Shown: one piece after another, positions 43,620 through 52,487 of the stretch
Numbering within the stretch: the stretch's first letter is position 1
Layout: each line of letters begins with the position of its first letter
DNA from: Actinomycetota bacterium
Lineage (GTDB): Bacteria > Actinomycetota > Geothermincolia > Geothermincolales > RBG-13-55-18
Assembly: GCA_030019255.1 (NCBI GenBank)
Contig: JASEFK010000002.1
Coordinates: 47,347-111,346, forward strand
Direction of reading: 5' to 3'
DNA length: 64,000 bases
The notes under the pieces: generated by a model
Database searches by the model: none
Told to the model about the DNA's origin: nothing
The model's input: the letters and a program-made list of their open reading frames with translations, nothing else
Position numbers and translations under genes: made by a program

Positions 43620-44195
43620 TTACGGTTCCAGTTCCAGGACATAGTATATCTGGGCGTCCAGCCGCCGGGCACGGACCGGGATGTTCACCTCTGGGTCCCG
43701 GCTCAAGTCCTCGATCAAGCCGGCCAGAAACTCCTTGGACTGGCAGAAATCGAACCCCGCGATGCGGTTTCCCTCCCGCATATAGGAGAGCATGGACCGG
43801 AGCATGGACTTCACCAGGCCCATTCCCTGGACCGCGGGGTCCACGTAGATGGTGGTCACGTAATAGAATCTACCCTCCTCCACCTGGCGCGGGAACCGCT
43901 TCCGGATATATTCGGGGTTGATGTAGGCCACGGAAGCCCTTTCCAAGTCGTTGGTGGCCAGGGCCAGCCCCCTGGGGGCGCCATCCTCCAGGACCACGAA
44001 CTTCAGGTACCTGGGGTCCCGCAGCGCCTCCAGGAAAGACTCCCGGTCGTAACAAACTTGGTCCTGGTAGGTATCCAAGAAACCGAAGCTCTCCCGGTAT
44101 TTCTCCCATAGGTAGCCCTCCCACTCCGCTGGGAGGTCATCCCGGTAGAGGAGGGTCGTTATCTCCCCGCCAACCCCTTTGTCCGCCATCCCCAT
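43620..44195 (-). CDS. GNAT-like N-acetyltransferase
   Basis: 191 residues. The acetyl-CoA-binding region is suggested by YYVTTIYVDPAVQGMGLVKSMLRSMLSY, where VDPAVQGMGL corresponds to the V-x-P-x-x-Q-x-x-G/A motif A. The N-terminal part (EWEGYLWEKYRESFGFLDTYQDQVCYDRESF) is family-unspecific. It converges with the histidine kinase gene, eight bases apart. The substrate is not known. It lies downstream of the ODC-like gene on the same strand but with a 258-base gap. Confidence 0.7.
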   Translation of the reverse strand: MGMADKGVGGEITTLLYRDDLPAEWEGYLWEKYRESFGFLDTYQDQVCYDRESFLEALRDPRYLKFVVLEDGAPRGLALATNDLERASVAYINPEYIRKRFPRQVEEGRFYYVTTIYVDPAVQGMGLVKSMLRSMLSYMREGNRIAGFDFCQSKEFLAGLIEDLSRDPEVNIPVRARRLDAQIYYVLELEP

Positions 44196-44377
44196 CTTCC
44201 ACTCCCTTCGCTGTCCTCTCTTCCCCTATCCTCCAAGTTGGCAAGCTTTGGAATTCACCAGTTTCGTTCTCGAGGACCGACACCGGGTGACTCCTCGGCT
44301 CCCTTCCACGTTCAATTCAGGCGCAATACATTCCTGGCACCGATGCCCGGATATTGCTCCTTTCCGTTCCCTCCCCC

Positions 44378-44500
44378 GCTCCCCGGTGGACCACTGCGTT
44401 GTTGATGTTGTCATCCCCCGCATGCATGGACCACGTGGAGTTTCCTTACCTGCTCACCGGTGGACCACCGCGTCGCTACACGTGAAATGGACCTCGGGGG
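44378..44500. repeat. 74-base tandem duplication of the ODC-like gene 3' end
   Basis: Bases 44378-44403 match 44452-44477 at 22 of 26 positions, an offset of 74. The second segment spans the stop and last codons of the decarboxylase-like gene (DAVVHR, stop); the first is downstream and still reads NAVVHRG. ATGGACC also recurs in order with small gaps. Confidence 0.85.
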
Positions 44501-45956
44501 GAGAGAAACCGTTGAACTCCGTGGCGCAGACGTTGCTGTAGGCTCCGGCGTTGAGGATATACACTCGATCACCGCACCTCAGCTCGGGAAGGATCACCTC
44601 CCGCGCCACCACGTCCTCCGAGTCGCAGGTCGGACCGCCCACGTTATAGCGCCGGAGAGGGCCCTTACCCTCTGCATAGACCTGGTAGGAAAAACGTTCT
44701 TTCTCCTGCACCGCTTCCACCAATCCCTGGTAAGTGCCGGCGTCGATATACACCCAGTCCATCCCCTGACGATGGGCTTTCCCTATGACCGTGGCCACCA
44801 TGACCGCCGCATCTCCTACCATGGCCCGCCCGGGCTCCACCAAGACCCGGGGCGGCTTCTGGAAATGCCCCCTCAAAGCCAGGTTGATGTGGCTGATGAA
44901 GACCTCTTTATCCGGCACCGGCAAGCGGTAGGAAACGGGGATTCCCCCTCCCAGGTTAAGGAATTCCAGCTTCATCCCCTGCTTGGCAGCCCCCTCCCAG
45001 ACGCGGGCTGCCGCGGCCACGGCAAGCCACCAGGCGGAGGGGTCCAGGCATTGGGATCCTACGTGAAAGGAAAGGCCCACCGGCCTAAGCCCCTTCCGGC
45101 GGGCGAACCAGAGAAGACGGTGGGCGTCGTGAAGGGGAGCCCCGAACTTGCCCGAGAGCGGGAACACGCTGGCTCCCAGGTCGGGAACGGAGATTCGCAG
45201 ATAAACCCGTGCGCCCGGCGCCGACCGGGCCAGCTTCTCGACCTCCTCCCGCGAATCGAAGGCATAGATCTTGACCCCCGCGCGCCAGGCGGAGGCGATG
45301 TGCTCCTCGGCCTTGATGGGTGCGCCGAAGATTATCCTGTCCGGCTCCACGCCCATCGCCAGTAGGCTGCGGATCTCCGCCCAGGAAGCGGCCTCGAAAC
45401 CGGAATCCCAGTCCCGCAACAAACCCAGAAGTAAGGGGTGGTCGTTGCATTTAACGGGGTAGAATATCTCGGCCCCGTTCAGGAGGCGCCGAAAGAGAAG
45501 GTAGTTGTCCATCACCCTGGAGATGTCGAAGACCAGGAAGGGAGTGCGAGCAAAGGCGTACTTCCTCTTCACCTCGCTTATGAGGACGTGGTCTGCCGGG
45601 CCTATGGTCATAAAGGAGTCATGGCCCCGATAGTGAAGGGTTCCGCGGCTGTAATTCCAGGGAACTTCCGCAAGCGCATTGGAACATCCCTCCAGCACCA
45701 GGGGCTGCGGGTAGCTGGAGCCGTCATATCCCGCCTTTATGAGGAATTTTCGGTGGGAATGACCGTCCGAGCTGGGAAATCGCCCGTAGACCCTGAAGAA
45801 GGCCTTCGCCAGTTCCCTCATGGAGGGCCTGGACGTGGAGTCAATTTCTCCCCGACGCGCGGTCCGCCCCTCCCTTGCCCCGCTAACCCATGGCGGTGCG
45901 GGACAGGGATTCGCGGCAACCTGCCGCTCCGGTTCAGTCAGCAGGTCCGACGGCAT
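44454..45956 (-). CDS. ornithine/diaminopimelate-type decarboxylase (PLP fold III)
   Basis: 500 residues. The PLP lysine is in IFYPVKCNDHPLL; further motifs are LSFHVGSQCLDP, LNLGGGIPVSY, VLVEPGRAMVG and the ODC-type YNVGGPTCDSEDVV, with the active-site Cys, then LNAGAYS. The pattern fits decarboxylases of ornithine or related basic amino acids rather than DAP decarboxylase. An unusual N-terminal extension of about 130 residues (with AKAFFRVYGRFPSSDGHSH) precedes the barrel. The start is supported by GGAGGTG seven bases before the ATG. No polyamine gene is adjacent. Confidence 0.85.
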   Translation of the reverse strand: MPSDLLTEPERQVAANPCPAPPWVSGAREGRTARRGEIDSTSRPSMRELAKAFFRVYGRFPSSDGHSHRKFLIKAGYDGSSYPQPLVLEGCSNALAEVPWNYSRGTLHYRGHDSFMTIGPADHVLISEVKRKYAFARTPFLVFDISRVMDNYLLFRRLLNGAEIFYPVKCNDHPLLLGLLRDWDSGFEAASWAEIRSLLAMGVEPDRIIFGAPIKAEEHIASAWRAGVKIYAFDSREEVEKLARSAPGARVYLRISVPDLGASVFPLSGKFGAPLHDAHRLLWFARRKGLRPVGLSFHVGSQCLDPSAWWLAVAAAARVWEGAAKQGMKLEFLNLGGGIPVSYRLPVPDKEVFISHINLALRGHFQKPPRVLVEPGRAMVGDAAVMVATVIGKAHRQGMDWVYIDAGTYQGLVEAVQEKERFSYQVYAEGKGPLRRYNVGGPTCDSEDVVAREVILPELRCGDRVYILNAGAYSNVCATEFNGFSPPEVHFTCSDAVVHR

Positions 45957-46291
45957 AATGCCCCACCTCCGTCCAGCTGTTCGACCTACGGACTGCGGCC
46001 GATAAAGATTTCCGCGTTTTCCCGGCGTGCTCCTTCATCAAGCCGTGCCGCCCCGCTATCGATGTGGTGGCCTTCCGGTTGCGGACCATTCCCGCCCTCC
46101 ACGTGCGAATTTCCCGACCCTCGCTCCCGGCCGGTGCACCCGGTTCCTTGAAACGCCGGCATCGGTGGGGTTGATATCGTGGGCACTTACTTTACGCCTG
46201 CGGCCCGTTTTCCTCCGCTCCATCCCTACTTCACGCCTGAACCGGTTACGGGTTCCGCACATGGTCAAGTGTTTTCCCCTTGATGCTCCTT
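45957..46291. other. intergenic region without a visible gene
   Basis: About 335 bases between the ODC-like and flavoprotein genes. TACTT(T/C)ACGCCTG occurs twice, near 46190 and 46227. I see no coding sequence or strong hairpin. Confidence 0.45.
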
Positions 46292-47368
46292 TCAGTGGCA
46301 GCTCACCGGGCTGAAACCGGGGATGGCCGAGCTCTTCCGGCCCCGGCGGATGGCCTCCGTCATGAGGCGCAGGGACAACTCCGGCCCCAGGGTCTCCGCC
46401 AGGCCCTCCAGCAGGTCCACGCGGGAGCGCAGTCCATACCACACCTGGTGCTTGAAGCGGTGCACGGTGGCGAAGTTGCGGGTGAAGCGGGCGAACTCCT
46501 TTTCCGCCCTTTCGGGTTCCGTGACCGCCATGGCGGCTACCTTGCCGCCGACCAGGGCGCCGGAAATCCCGAATCCCATGAGGGGGTCCATGGCTCCGGA
46601 GATGGTCCCGCAGAGGATAAAGCCACGGTGGAAGAGGCGGGGGTTGTCCGGCACGGCCAGGGGTACCACTCCCTTAACGTATTCCCAATCCTCGTGGTCC
46701 AGCCCCTCGGCCCGGAGCATGAACTCCCGGTAGCGGCGCAGGCACTCCTCGCCCACGCCCCGCCCGTAGGAAAAGAGAAGGTTGTAATAGAGGCCGTTGC
46801 AGAAGGAGGCATAACCGTACTCGGTGACGCACTCGTCCAGCCATATCCAGGCGTAGCCGCTGCACTCGCTGGCCCCCCGGGACATCCACCCTTCCCAGAC
46901 CAGGTAGGGTATTTCCAGGTACTGGTAAGCCTCCGGGTTAAGCCCGCAGGCGATGATGCTCCCCGGGGGCAAGGCCTCCAAGTCCTCCCGGCGCAGGGCA
47001 TGCCCGAACTCGAATTCCACTCCCGCCTCCAGGCACCTCTCGTAGAGCAGGGCGTCCAGGCTGGAGGGTCGGGAACTGCGTTCCACGGCATAGGCGCCCG
47101 CCGCTGGAAGGGACAGGCGTAGGCGATGGAGGTAGAGGGATATTGATTCCACGCGGTGAAAGGCGGGGGAGACGTCCAGGCCAACGTATTCCGAAGTGGC
47201 CTTCAGGTCCAGCGGCGTGACGTGGGTGGAGGGGTTGAAAATCCGCGAACCACCGAAGGAGTCCTCCTTTTCCCGCACCACCACCCGGAAACCCTCCTGG
47301 GCCAGGTTCCAGGCGGCCACCATCCCGGACATGCCCGCCCCGTATATGATCACCTCTCCCCGCTTCAT
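46292..47368 (-). CDS. FAD-dependent oxidoreductase of unknown substrate
   Basis: 358 residues. The N-terminal dinucleotide motif is IIYGAGMSGMVAAWNLAQEG with Glu about 20 residues later (VVVREKE). The C-terminal FAD contact is ILCGTISGAMDPLMGFGISGALVGGKVAA. These two blocks match the geranylgeranyl-reductase/halogenase-like flavoprotein group. The substrate cannot be named. Its ATG overlaps the stop of a 111-residue protein gene (ATGA at 47365-47368), so the two are probably translated together. Confidence 0.85.
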   Translation of the reverse strand: MKRGEVIIYGAGMSGMVAAWNLAQEGFRVVVREKEDSFGGSRIFNPSTHVTPLDLKATSEYVGLDVSPAFHRVESISLYLHRLRLSLPAAGAYAVERSSRPSSLDALLYERCLEAGVEFEFGHALRREDLEALPPGSIIACGLNPEAYQYLEIPYLVWEGWMSRGASECSGYAWIWLDECVTEYGYASFCNGLYYNLLFSYGRGVGEECLRRYREFMLRAEGLDHEDWEYVKGVVPLAVPDNPRLFHRGFILCGTISGAMDPLMGFGISGALVGGKVAAMAVTEPERAEKEFARFTRNFATVHRFKHQVWYGLRSRVDLLEGLAETLGPELSLRLMTEAIRRGRKSSAIPGFSPVSCH

Positions 47369-47700
47369 CCTTGCGACCTCCCCGTTTCCCGGCCCGTATC
47401 CTCCACTTCATCCAGGAAACCGTACACCAGTTCCTTCCCCTCGCGGTAGAGGAGAAAGGCGGTTTCCTTGCCCTGCCTCAGACGTTCCTCGCAGGCACGC
47501 CGCAGGGCCACAAAATCGGCCTTTTCCAGGAACTCTCGCAATAGCTCGATGCTCTCCTCCGCCTCCACTTCCTCCAGCTCGCCCCGCAGGAATGCCCGGG
47601 TAAGCCTCTGGTACTCCCGCCGCGCCGCCGTCTCCAGGCAATGATCGGCGTCCGCCCTCAACTCCACCCAAGGAGAGGCTCTCTCGTGCCCGTTTCCCAC
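47365..47700 (-). CDS. small helical protein coupled to the flavoprotein gene
   Basis: 111 residues, acidic and probably all-helical: RADADHCLETAARREYQRLT, GELEEVEAEESIELLREFLE, ADFVALRRACEERLRQGKET. No family is recognised. The stop codon overlaps the start of the flavoprotein gene by four bases, which supports it as a real gene and suggests a shared task. The start shown is the longest; ATG or GTG alternatives within the first ten codons are possible. Confidence 0.7.
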   Translation of the reverse strand: MGNGHERASPWVELRADADHCLETAARREYQRLTRAFLRGELEEVEAEESIELLREFLEKADFVALRRACEERLRQGKETAFLLYREGKELVYGFLDEVEDTGRETGRSQG

Positions 47701-47716
47701 CTCGCCTCACCTCACC

Positions 47717-47823
47717 TTCAGCCAAACTGTGCCGCTAGTTTTTCCACCCGGTCCCGGCTCCCCGGACCTCGCGGCCAAGCCGCGCTCCCCTTTGGTCAAA
47801 CGGCACCGTGGGTTTTTTCACCT
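47717..47823. repeat. decayed 79-base duplication of a gene 3' end
   Basis: Bases 47717-47743 match 47796-47822 at 19 of 27 positions, an offset of 79. The second segment begins at the stop codon of the two-helix membrane protein; the first is downstream of it. Shared blocks are CAAAC, CCG, GTTTTT and CACC. Confidence 0.6.
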
Positions 47824-48038
47824 CCGCTCCCGCCATTCCTCGCGCCCCGCGACCTCAGCCACGCCAGGGCCAACAGCACGGACCAGGCGAAGAGGAGTAA
47901 GCACCCCAGAAACCACCCCACCATTCCGGCCACCAGGACGGCCTCCAGGTTGAAAATGCTTCCGGCCACCGTCAGGCCGGCGGAGGCCGCCAACGTGGCA
48001 AACGCCGTCCAGAAAACAACCTTGAGCGCTACCCGCAC
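47796..48038 (-). CDS. small two-helix membrane protein
   Basis: 80 residues. Two hydrophobic helices (ALKVVFWTAFATLAASAGLTVAG and VLVAGMVGWFLGCLLLFAWSVLLALAWL) are joined by a short polar loop, with a Gly- and basic-rich tail. No family is recognised. The GTG start overlaps the TAG stop (48029-48031) of the upstream frame, indicating coupling to the small acidic gene there. Confidence 0.7.
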   Translation of the reverse strand: MRVALKVVFWTAFATLAASAGLTVAGSIFNLEAVLVAGMVGWFLGCLLLFAWSVLLALAWLRSRGARNGGSGGEKTHGAV

Positions 48039-48389
48039 CGCGCGACCTCCCCCTTATCAGGACGTCCCTTCCCCGGATGGCGGGGTTCCTTTCCGCCGGA
48101 CCACAAAGCCCAAGGGTTCCCTTCCTCGAGGTCCGGTACTTCCGGGTGCTCCTGCACGGCCTGGGGCAGGGAACGGAGTTCCGCCACGGGAACCGCTTCC
48201 CCCTCTCCGACCTGAAAGCGGACCCCGGAATCATTCTATCCTACCCTGAACCCTCTCCCCCTCAGGCTCCTTCTCACGGACGACGATGTCTATCTCCACC
48301 TCGTCCTCGAGGTCATCGATGACCGCCCTGTTGTGCAGGGTGTATTCACCGACCTCCGACGCCGTGTTGATGGTTGTATCCTTTCCCAT
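48029..48389 (-). pseudogene. small acidic protein gene with an apparent one-base frameshift
   Basis: From ATG at 48389 one frame reads MGKDTTINTASEVGEYTLHN, RAVIDDLEDEVEIDIVVREK and stops with TGA at 48231-48233 (52 codons). The next frame continues without a gap as SGVRFQVGEGEAVPVAELRS and LPQAVQEHPEVPDLEEGNPW with the GC-rich third positions typical of real genes, to a TAG that overlaps the next gene's start. The two parts together would give about 119 residues. Either a frameshift mutation or sequencing error split one gene, or translation shifts frame. The N-terminal half lacks a clear ribosome-binding site. Confidence 0.5.
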
Positions 48390-48576
48390 AAAGGAAAAGC
48401 CAGCCTCTTTTCACGGAGGCCGGTTTTGCTTTTGACTCCCGGCGGCCGACCAGTGACCGGTGCGCGACCGCCGTTCTCGGCTTCCCCCCAGATTTTTCTA
48501 TATCATCATTTTGGATTGCTTTACTTATTTCAAATTGTAAAATACTCCCTCCCCGCCTACCTCTCCATGGGCCGTA

Positions 48577-49896
48577 TCATATGGGGGCCTCCTCCCGGGA
48601 CCGCTCCCTCCTCCGGGTCAACTCCTCGTAAAGCGGGTTGGGATACAGGGAATGGAACTCGTAGTAACCGCGTACCACGTCCAGCTTCAACTGCTCCCCC
48701 GGCACCTCGGCCAGTTGCAGCATCTTGGCGTCCCTCCAGTACTTCTCCAGGTGGTAATCGGTGACGTACCCGTAGGAGCCCATGAGCTCCATGGCCCGGT
48801 TGGTCACCTCCACGGCCGCGCGGCAGCAGTGCGCGCGGGCCAGCGAGGCGCGGGAAAGCACGGAGGCGCCGGCGCGAGTCGTGACATCGGGCAGGGAATC
48901 GAGGAGCAGGGCGGCGCCGGCGTAGGTGTCCCTTCCCGACTGGATGCCCACGGCCATGTCCGCCAGCATGACCGCGCACACGGTGTGCTGCCGGATAGGC
49001 TTCCCCGCGGCCACCCGGTCGGAGGTGAAGGCCAGAACCTCCTCGAAGGCCCCCTGGGCGACGCCCACGGCCACGGCGGCGGCCAGAAGGCGCAGGAAGG
49101 CCAGCCCCTCCCGCAGCAGGAGTGCATCCTCCCCGGGACCCGCCGCCCGCCAGGAACGAGGCGCTCTCACGCCGTTCAGGTACAGGTCCCCGAAGGGAAC
49201 GGAGAGCAGGCCGGTAGTCTCCCTTCTCCTCAACTCCAGCCCCTCGGCCGGGGCCTCGCAATATACGAGGGCCGGTTGCCCACCCTCCCTTCCGTTCCCC
49301 GGGACGGCGGCCACGCAGTACATTCCCGCCCGGCCGGCATTGGCGCACCAAGCCTTTATGCCCGTGAGGAGGAGCCACTCCCCGCTCTCCACCACCCGCG
49401 TCTTCCACCCCAATTCTTCCAGGTCCGGGTCGAGGGCATCTCCCAGGGCGGGGTCCTCGAATACCGCCGGGCAGGCGGTGAATTCATCCTCCCCGTTGAG
49501 GACTCGGGGCGCGAAACGGCCGAGCACCTCCCCGTTCCCGGCCAGCGTCGCCGGCCGCAGGGCCAGGGCGGAAGCCGCCGTGCTCACCGCCAGGGAGGCG
49601 TCTCCGCGCCCCAGTTCCTCCACGGCCAGGCACCAGGAGAGAAAGGAGACCAGGCCCTCCCCTCCGTATTCCTCGGGGATGATCGCCCCCGGAAGGCCCA
49701 GCTTCCGGAGCTTCCCCGCCAGGATCCGGAACAGGGAGTCCTCCCCCGAACGAGCCTCCCGGTCCAGTTCCCTCCGTACCGGGATTACCTCCCGGTCCAC
49801 GAAATCACGCAGGGATCCAGCCAGCATGCGGTCCGCGGCCTTCAGGATCCCGGGCGGAAAACGCCTCTCGCGGTCCTCGATACAGATCTCATTCAA
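48577..49896 (-). CDS. acyl-CoA dehydrogenase family protein
   Basis: 439 residues. N-terminal helices include LRDFVDREVIPVRRELDREA and LGLPGAIIPEEYGGEGLVSF. The middle domain is diverged: ACPAVFEDPALGDALD stands where the TEP-xxGSD motif is expected. The C-terminus keeps GKPIRQHTVCAVMLADMAVG and MELMGSYGYVTDYHLEKYWRDAK. It is a paralogue of the next gene (50058-51356) and may be its partner subunit. TTG start, seven bases after GGAGGTG. An inverted repeat lies upstream. Confidence 0.87.
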   Translation of the reverse strand: MNEICIEDRERRFPPGILKAADRMLAGSLRDFVDREVIPVRRELDREARSGEDSLFRILAGKLRKLGLPGAIIPEEYGGEGLVSFLSWCLAVEELGRGDASLAVSTAASALALRPATLAGNGEVLGRFAPRVLNGEDEFTACPAVFEDPALGDALDPDLEELGWKTRVVESGEWLLLTGIKAWCANAGRAGMYCVAAVPGNGREGGQPALVYCEAPAEGLELRRRETTGLLSVPFGDLYLNGVRAPRSWRAAGPGEDALLLREGLAFLRLLAAAVAVGVAQGAFEEVLAFTSDRVAAGKPIRQHTVCAVMLADMAVGIQSGRDTYAGAALLLDSLPDVTTRAGASVLSRASLARAHCCRAAVEVTNRAMELMGSYGYVTDYHLEKYWRDAKMLQLAEVPGEQLKLDVVRGYYEFHSLYPNPLYEELTRRRERSREEAPI

Positions 49897-49982
49897 TCCC
49901 CCTCACCTCCCCGCAAGCCTCGCAAACCCGTGCTCATGCCGACTCCCGCGCCCATCGCTCCCCAAGATCCGTAACAGGTAAC

Positions 49983-50090
49983 CAGCTTCCGGCCTCCGCT
50001 TCCCGCCTCACCGGCGGCACGGGAAGTGATATGGCAATTATTGCCATAGAGGCAGCGTCAGGCTTTCCGGTCCTTCTCCCGCAGGTGGTC
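49983..50090. repeat. decayed copy of an acyl-CoA dehydrogenase gene 3' end
   Basis: CAG-CTT-CCGG-CC-CT-CCCGC at 49983-50006 recurs, with single-base gaps, at 50059-50083, an offset of about 76. The second segment is the stop-proximal end of the gene at 50058-51356; the first is downstream of it. Confidence 0.5.
50030..50048. promoter_or_regulatory. perfect inverted repeat between two acyl-CoA dehydrogenase genes
   Basis: TATGGCAA-TTA-TTGCCATA is a perfect eight-base inverted repeat with a three-base spacer. No T tract follows on either strand, so an operator for the downstream dehydrogenase (48577-49896) is likelier than a terminator. Confidence 0.55.
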
Positions 50091-51356
50091 GTACATCTCG
50101 TTCTCGTAGAACTGGTCATAAGGGTAGTAGCCCCGGGCCACGTCCAGCTTGCCCAGTTGCACTCCGCCCTCCCAGAGCTGGATGATCTTGTTGTCCCGCC
50201 AGTATTTCTCCACGTGGTAGGAGGGATCCCCTCCATAGAAACCCATGAGCTCCATGGCCCGGTTGGTCACTTCCACGGCCATGTCGCAGCAGAACACCTT
50301 GGCGACCGTAGAGCGGGAGAGCATATACCGGGAGGTGCGCGGCCCGTAGATCTCCGGGTGGTCGAACATGTAGGCGGCGTTGACGTAGGCGTCCCTGCCC
50401 ACCTGGATGCCGATGGCCATGTCCGCCAGGATATTGGCGGCCTCCGTGTGCTGGCGTATGGGCCTCCCGGCCACCTTGTGGTCACGGGTGAAGGCCAGAA
50501 CCTCCTCGAAGGCCCCCTGGGCGATGCCCACCGCCCAGGCGGCGCTGAAGAGCCGGGCAAAGATGAGGTTGTCGTGGAGGAGCACGGCGTCCTCACCGGG
50601 TCCCGCCGCCCGGTAAGCCCTGGGAACCCGCACGTTGTCGAAGTAGAAGTCTCCCTCCCGGCTGGCACGGAATCCCGCCTTGTCCTCGAAACGCCCGAAG
50701 GAGAAACCCTCGATGGGCACGGGGACGTAGATGAGGGCGATGCCCTCGTCTCCCAGGGAAGGGTCGGTGTTGCAGACCACGCAGTAGACGTCGGCGATGC
50801 CCGAGTTGGTGGGCCATACCTTGGAGCCGTTTATCACCCACTCGTCGCCGTCCAGCACCGCCCGGGTATGGATTCCCCGCCCCCGCATGTCCACGTTCTC
50901 GATGTTGCATCCCCCGGAGGGCTCGGTCATGGCAAAGCAGGCCACGTAGGGTTCCCCGCTGGTGAAGCGGGGCCCGAAATCCTCCAGGAGGGTGCGGTTG
51001 CCGGCGATGACCGCCGGCCGGAAGGCCCAGGCGCCGCCCCCTAAGGCGGCCACGCAGGCCGGCTCCCCCCTGCCAAACTCCTCCAATATCACGCAGTAGG
51101 TGAGGGCCGAGGTGAGGTTCCATCCCCCGTATTCCGGGGGGAGGAAAGCGCCCTGGAAACCCAGCCCCACCAGCTTGCGCTGAACCTCCTCCACCAGCGA
51201 GAAATCACCCCGGGTGCTCTCCTCCATCTCCCTCCGGATGGGTCTTATCTCCCGCTCGATGAAATCGCGCACCAGTCCCGCCAGGAAGCGATCCCCCGGC
51301 CCCACCAGCTCGTACATGAAGCGGTGTTCCGGATTCTCGATGCACACGGGCTCCAT
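50058..51356 (-). CDS. acyl-CoA dehydrogenase
   Basis: 432 residues. YVACFAMTEPSGGCNIENVD fits the FAD/substrate motif with Gly-Cys in place of the usual AGSD. DEWVINGSKVWPTNSGIADV and FYFDNVRVPRAY follow. The C-terminal domain has GRPIRQHTEAANILADMAIG and MELMGFYGGDPSYHVEKYWRDNKIIQLWEG. It lacks a clear sequence label for chain length. It sits 30 bases after the zinc-binding unknown protein gene and 160 bases before the paralogous dehydrogenase, all minus strand. Confidence 0.93.
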   Translation of the reverse strand: MEPVCIENPEHRFMYELVGPGDRFLAGLVRDFIEREIRPIRREMEESTRGDFSLVEEVQRKLVGLGFQGAFLPPEYGGWNLTSALTYCVILEEFGRGEPACVAALGGGAWAFRPAVIAGNRTLLEDFGPRFTSGEPYVACFAMTEPSGGCNIENVDMRGRGIHTRAVLDGDEWVINGSKVWPTNSGIADVYCVVCNTDPSLGDEGIALIYVPVPIEGFSFGRFEDKAGFRASREGDFYFDNVRVPRAYRAAGPGEDAVLLHDNLIFARLFSAAWAVGIAQGAFEEVLAFTRDHKVAGRPIRQHTEAANILADMAIGIQVGRDAYVNAAYMFDHPEIYGPRTSRYMLSRSTVAKVFCCDMAVEVTNRAMELMGFYGGDPSYHVEKYWRDNKIIQLWEGGVQLGKLDVARGYYPYDQFYENEMYDHLREKDRKA

Positions 51357-51386
51357 CCTTCACCCTCCTGCCTTCCGGCACCGGCC

Positions 51387-52487
51387 TCAGGTCGAGGTCC
51401 CGGTCCCGTTCTCCGGCGACAAGATATAGGAGACCGTTGAGGGTCCATCCTCCGTCCAGTCGATGCGGGCCCTTCTTCCCTCGACGGCCTCATAAAAAGC
51501 CCCCAGCCTTCCGGCCATGAGCCGTTCCTCGTAGGGATTGTCCACCCACACCCGCAGGACCCCTCCGGCGGTGTATTCCACCTCGCTGGCCAGCCCGTAG
51601 CCGTATACCGGGAGCTGGGAGAGCATCTCCTGGAGAAGCCGGCCCCTCTCTTCCCCGGCCAGGCCAACCAGGCCCAGGTCCTGCAGCATGCGGAGGGTCC
51701 TGTCCCTCTCGGCGTCCACGATGATGGGCACCACCTCCTCTCCCAGCTCGCGCACCAGCTCCCGGATGACCAGGCGCACGGAGTGGGCCTCCCAGTTGAT
51801 CATGCGGATGTTCCGCCTCCGATCCACGATCAGTCCTTCGTCCTCTATCCACTCCAGGTATCTGAACTGCAGGGGAACGCCGCAGCGGGGACACAGGTGG
51901 TGCCGGAAATCTCCCTCCTTGAGAAGAGGGTAATCCACCCGCAGGCGGTCGGAGATCTCCGGCCTGGAATCGGCGGCCTCCACCCGGAGGATATAACCTT
52001 CTTCCTCTTTCTTCCAGAACGCCCGGAAGGGACGCCTTTCCAGGGCTTCGAAGGCTCCCACCACCACCGCGGCCATGAGGTCCAGGTCCCAGGGATTGCG
52101 GATCAGGGCCTCCCCGAAACGCCCGGGCTTATACCGGAGGGTGCGGGAATGTGCGGTCCCGGTGAGGGCCGCCAGCTGGTGGAAGAAGCGCACCGCGCCC
52201 CGCTTCAGGGGCAGGATGCGCAGGAAAACCATGCGCGTCGGGTTGCTCAGCAGCCCCTCCACCACCTCCCGGACGGAGTTGCGCTCCGCCTCGTAGAAGA
52301 TGCGGTTAACCGGGAAGCCGAGGCCCTCGGATATGCGCCGCCTTATCTCGGGTAGGAGGTCCGCCTCGTAAAAGATCTGGCGGTAACGTTGGTTGCCCAG
52401 GTTGACCACCGCGCCGTTGGGCATCCAGGCGTTCACGCGCCCGATGATGCGGGGTACCCCGCAGACGGAACAGCGCTTGAACCTCAA
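51387..52487 (-). CDS. unknown protein with two zinc-ribbon cysteine pairs
   Basis: About 366 residues. CSVCGVP at the N-terminus and CPRCGVPLQFRYLEWIEDEG near residue 210 are separated by about 200 residues and could form two half-sites or one zinc site. The part between contains RQIFYEADLLPEIRRRISEG and RNSVREVVEGLLSNPTRMVF. The C-terminus resembles a small alpha/beta domain that recurs (VNLGNQRYRQIFYE and VRVWVDNPYEERLM). No family is recognised. TTG at 52487 follows GGGGAGAAAGG; a longer GTG/ATG start is possible. It directly precedes the dehydrogenase pair and may belong to their operon. Confidence 0.65.
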   Translation of the reverse strand: MRFKRCSVCGVPRIIGRVNAWMPNGAVVNLGNQRYRQIFYEADLLPEIRRRISEGLGFPVNRIFYEAERNSVREVVEGLLSNPTRMVFLRILPLKRGAVRFFHQLAALTGTAHSRTLRYKPGRFGEALIRNPWDLDLMAAVVVGAFEALERRPFRAFWKKEEEGYILRVEAADSRPEISDRLRVDYPLLKEGDFRHHLCPRCGVPLQFRYLEWIEDEGLIVDRRRNIRMINWEAHSVRLVIRELVRELGEEVVPIIVDAERDRTLRMLQDLGLVGLAGEERGRLLQEMLSQLPVYGYGLASEVEYTAGGVLRVWVDNPYEERLMAGRLGAFYEAVEGRRARIDWTEDGPSTVSYILSPENGTGTST

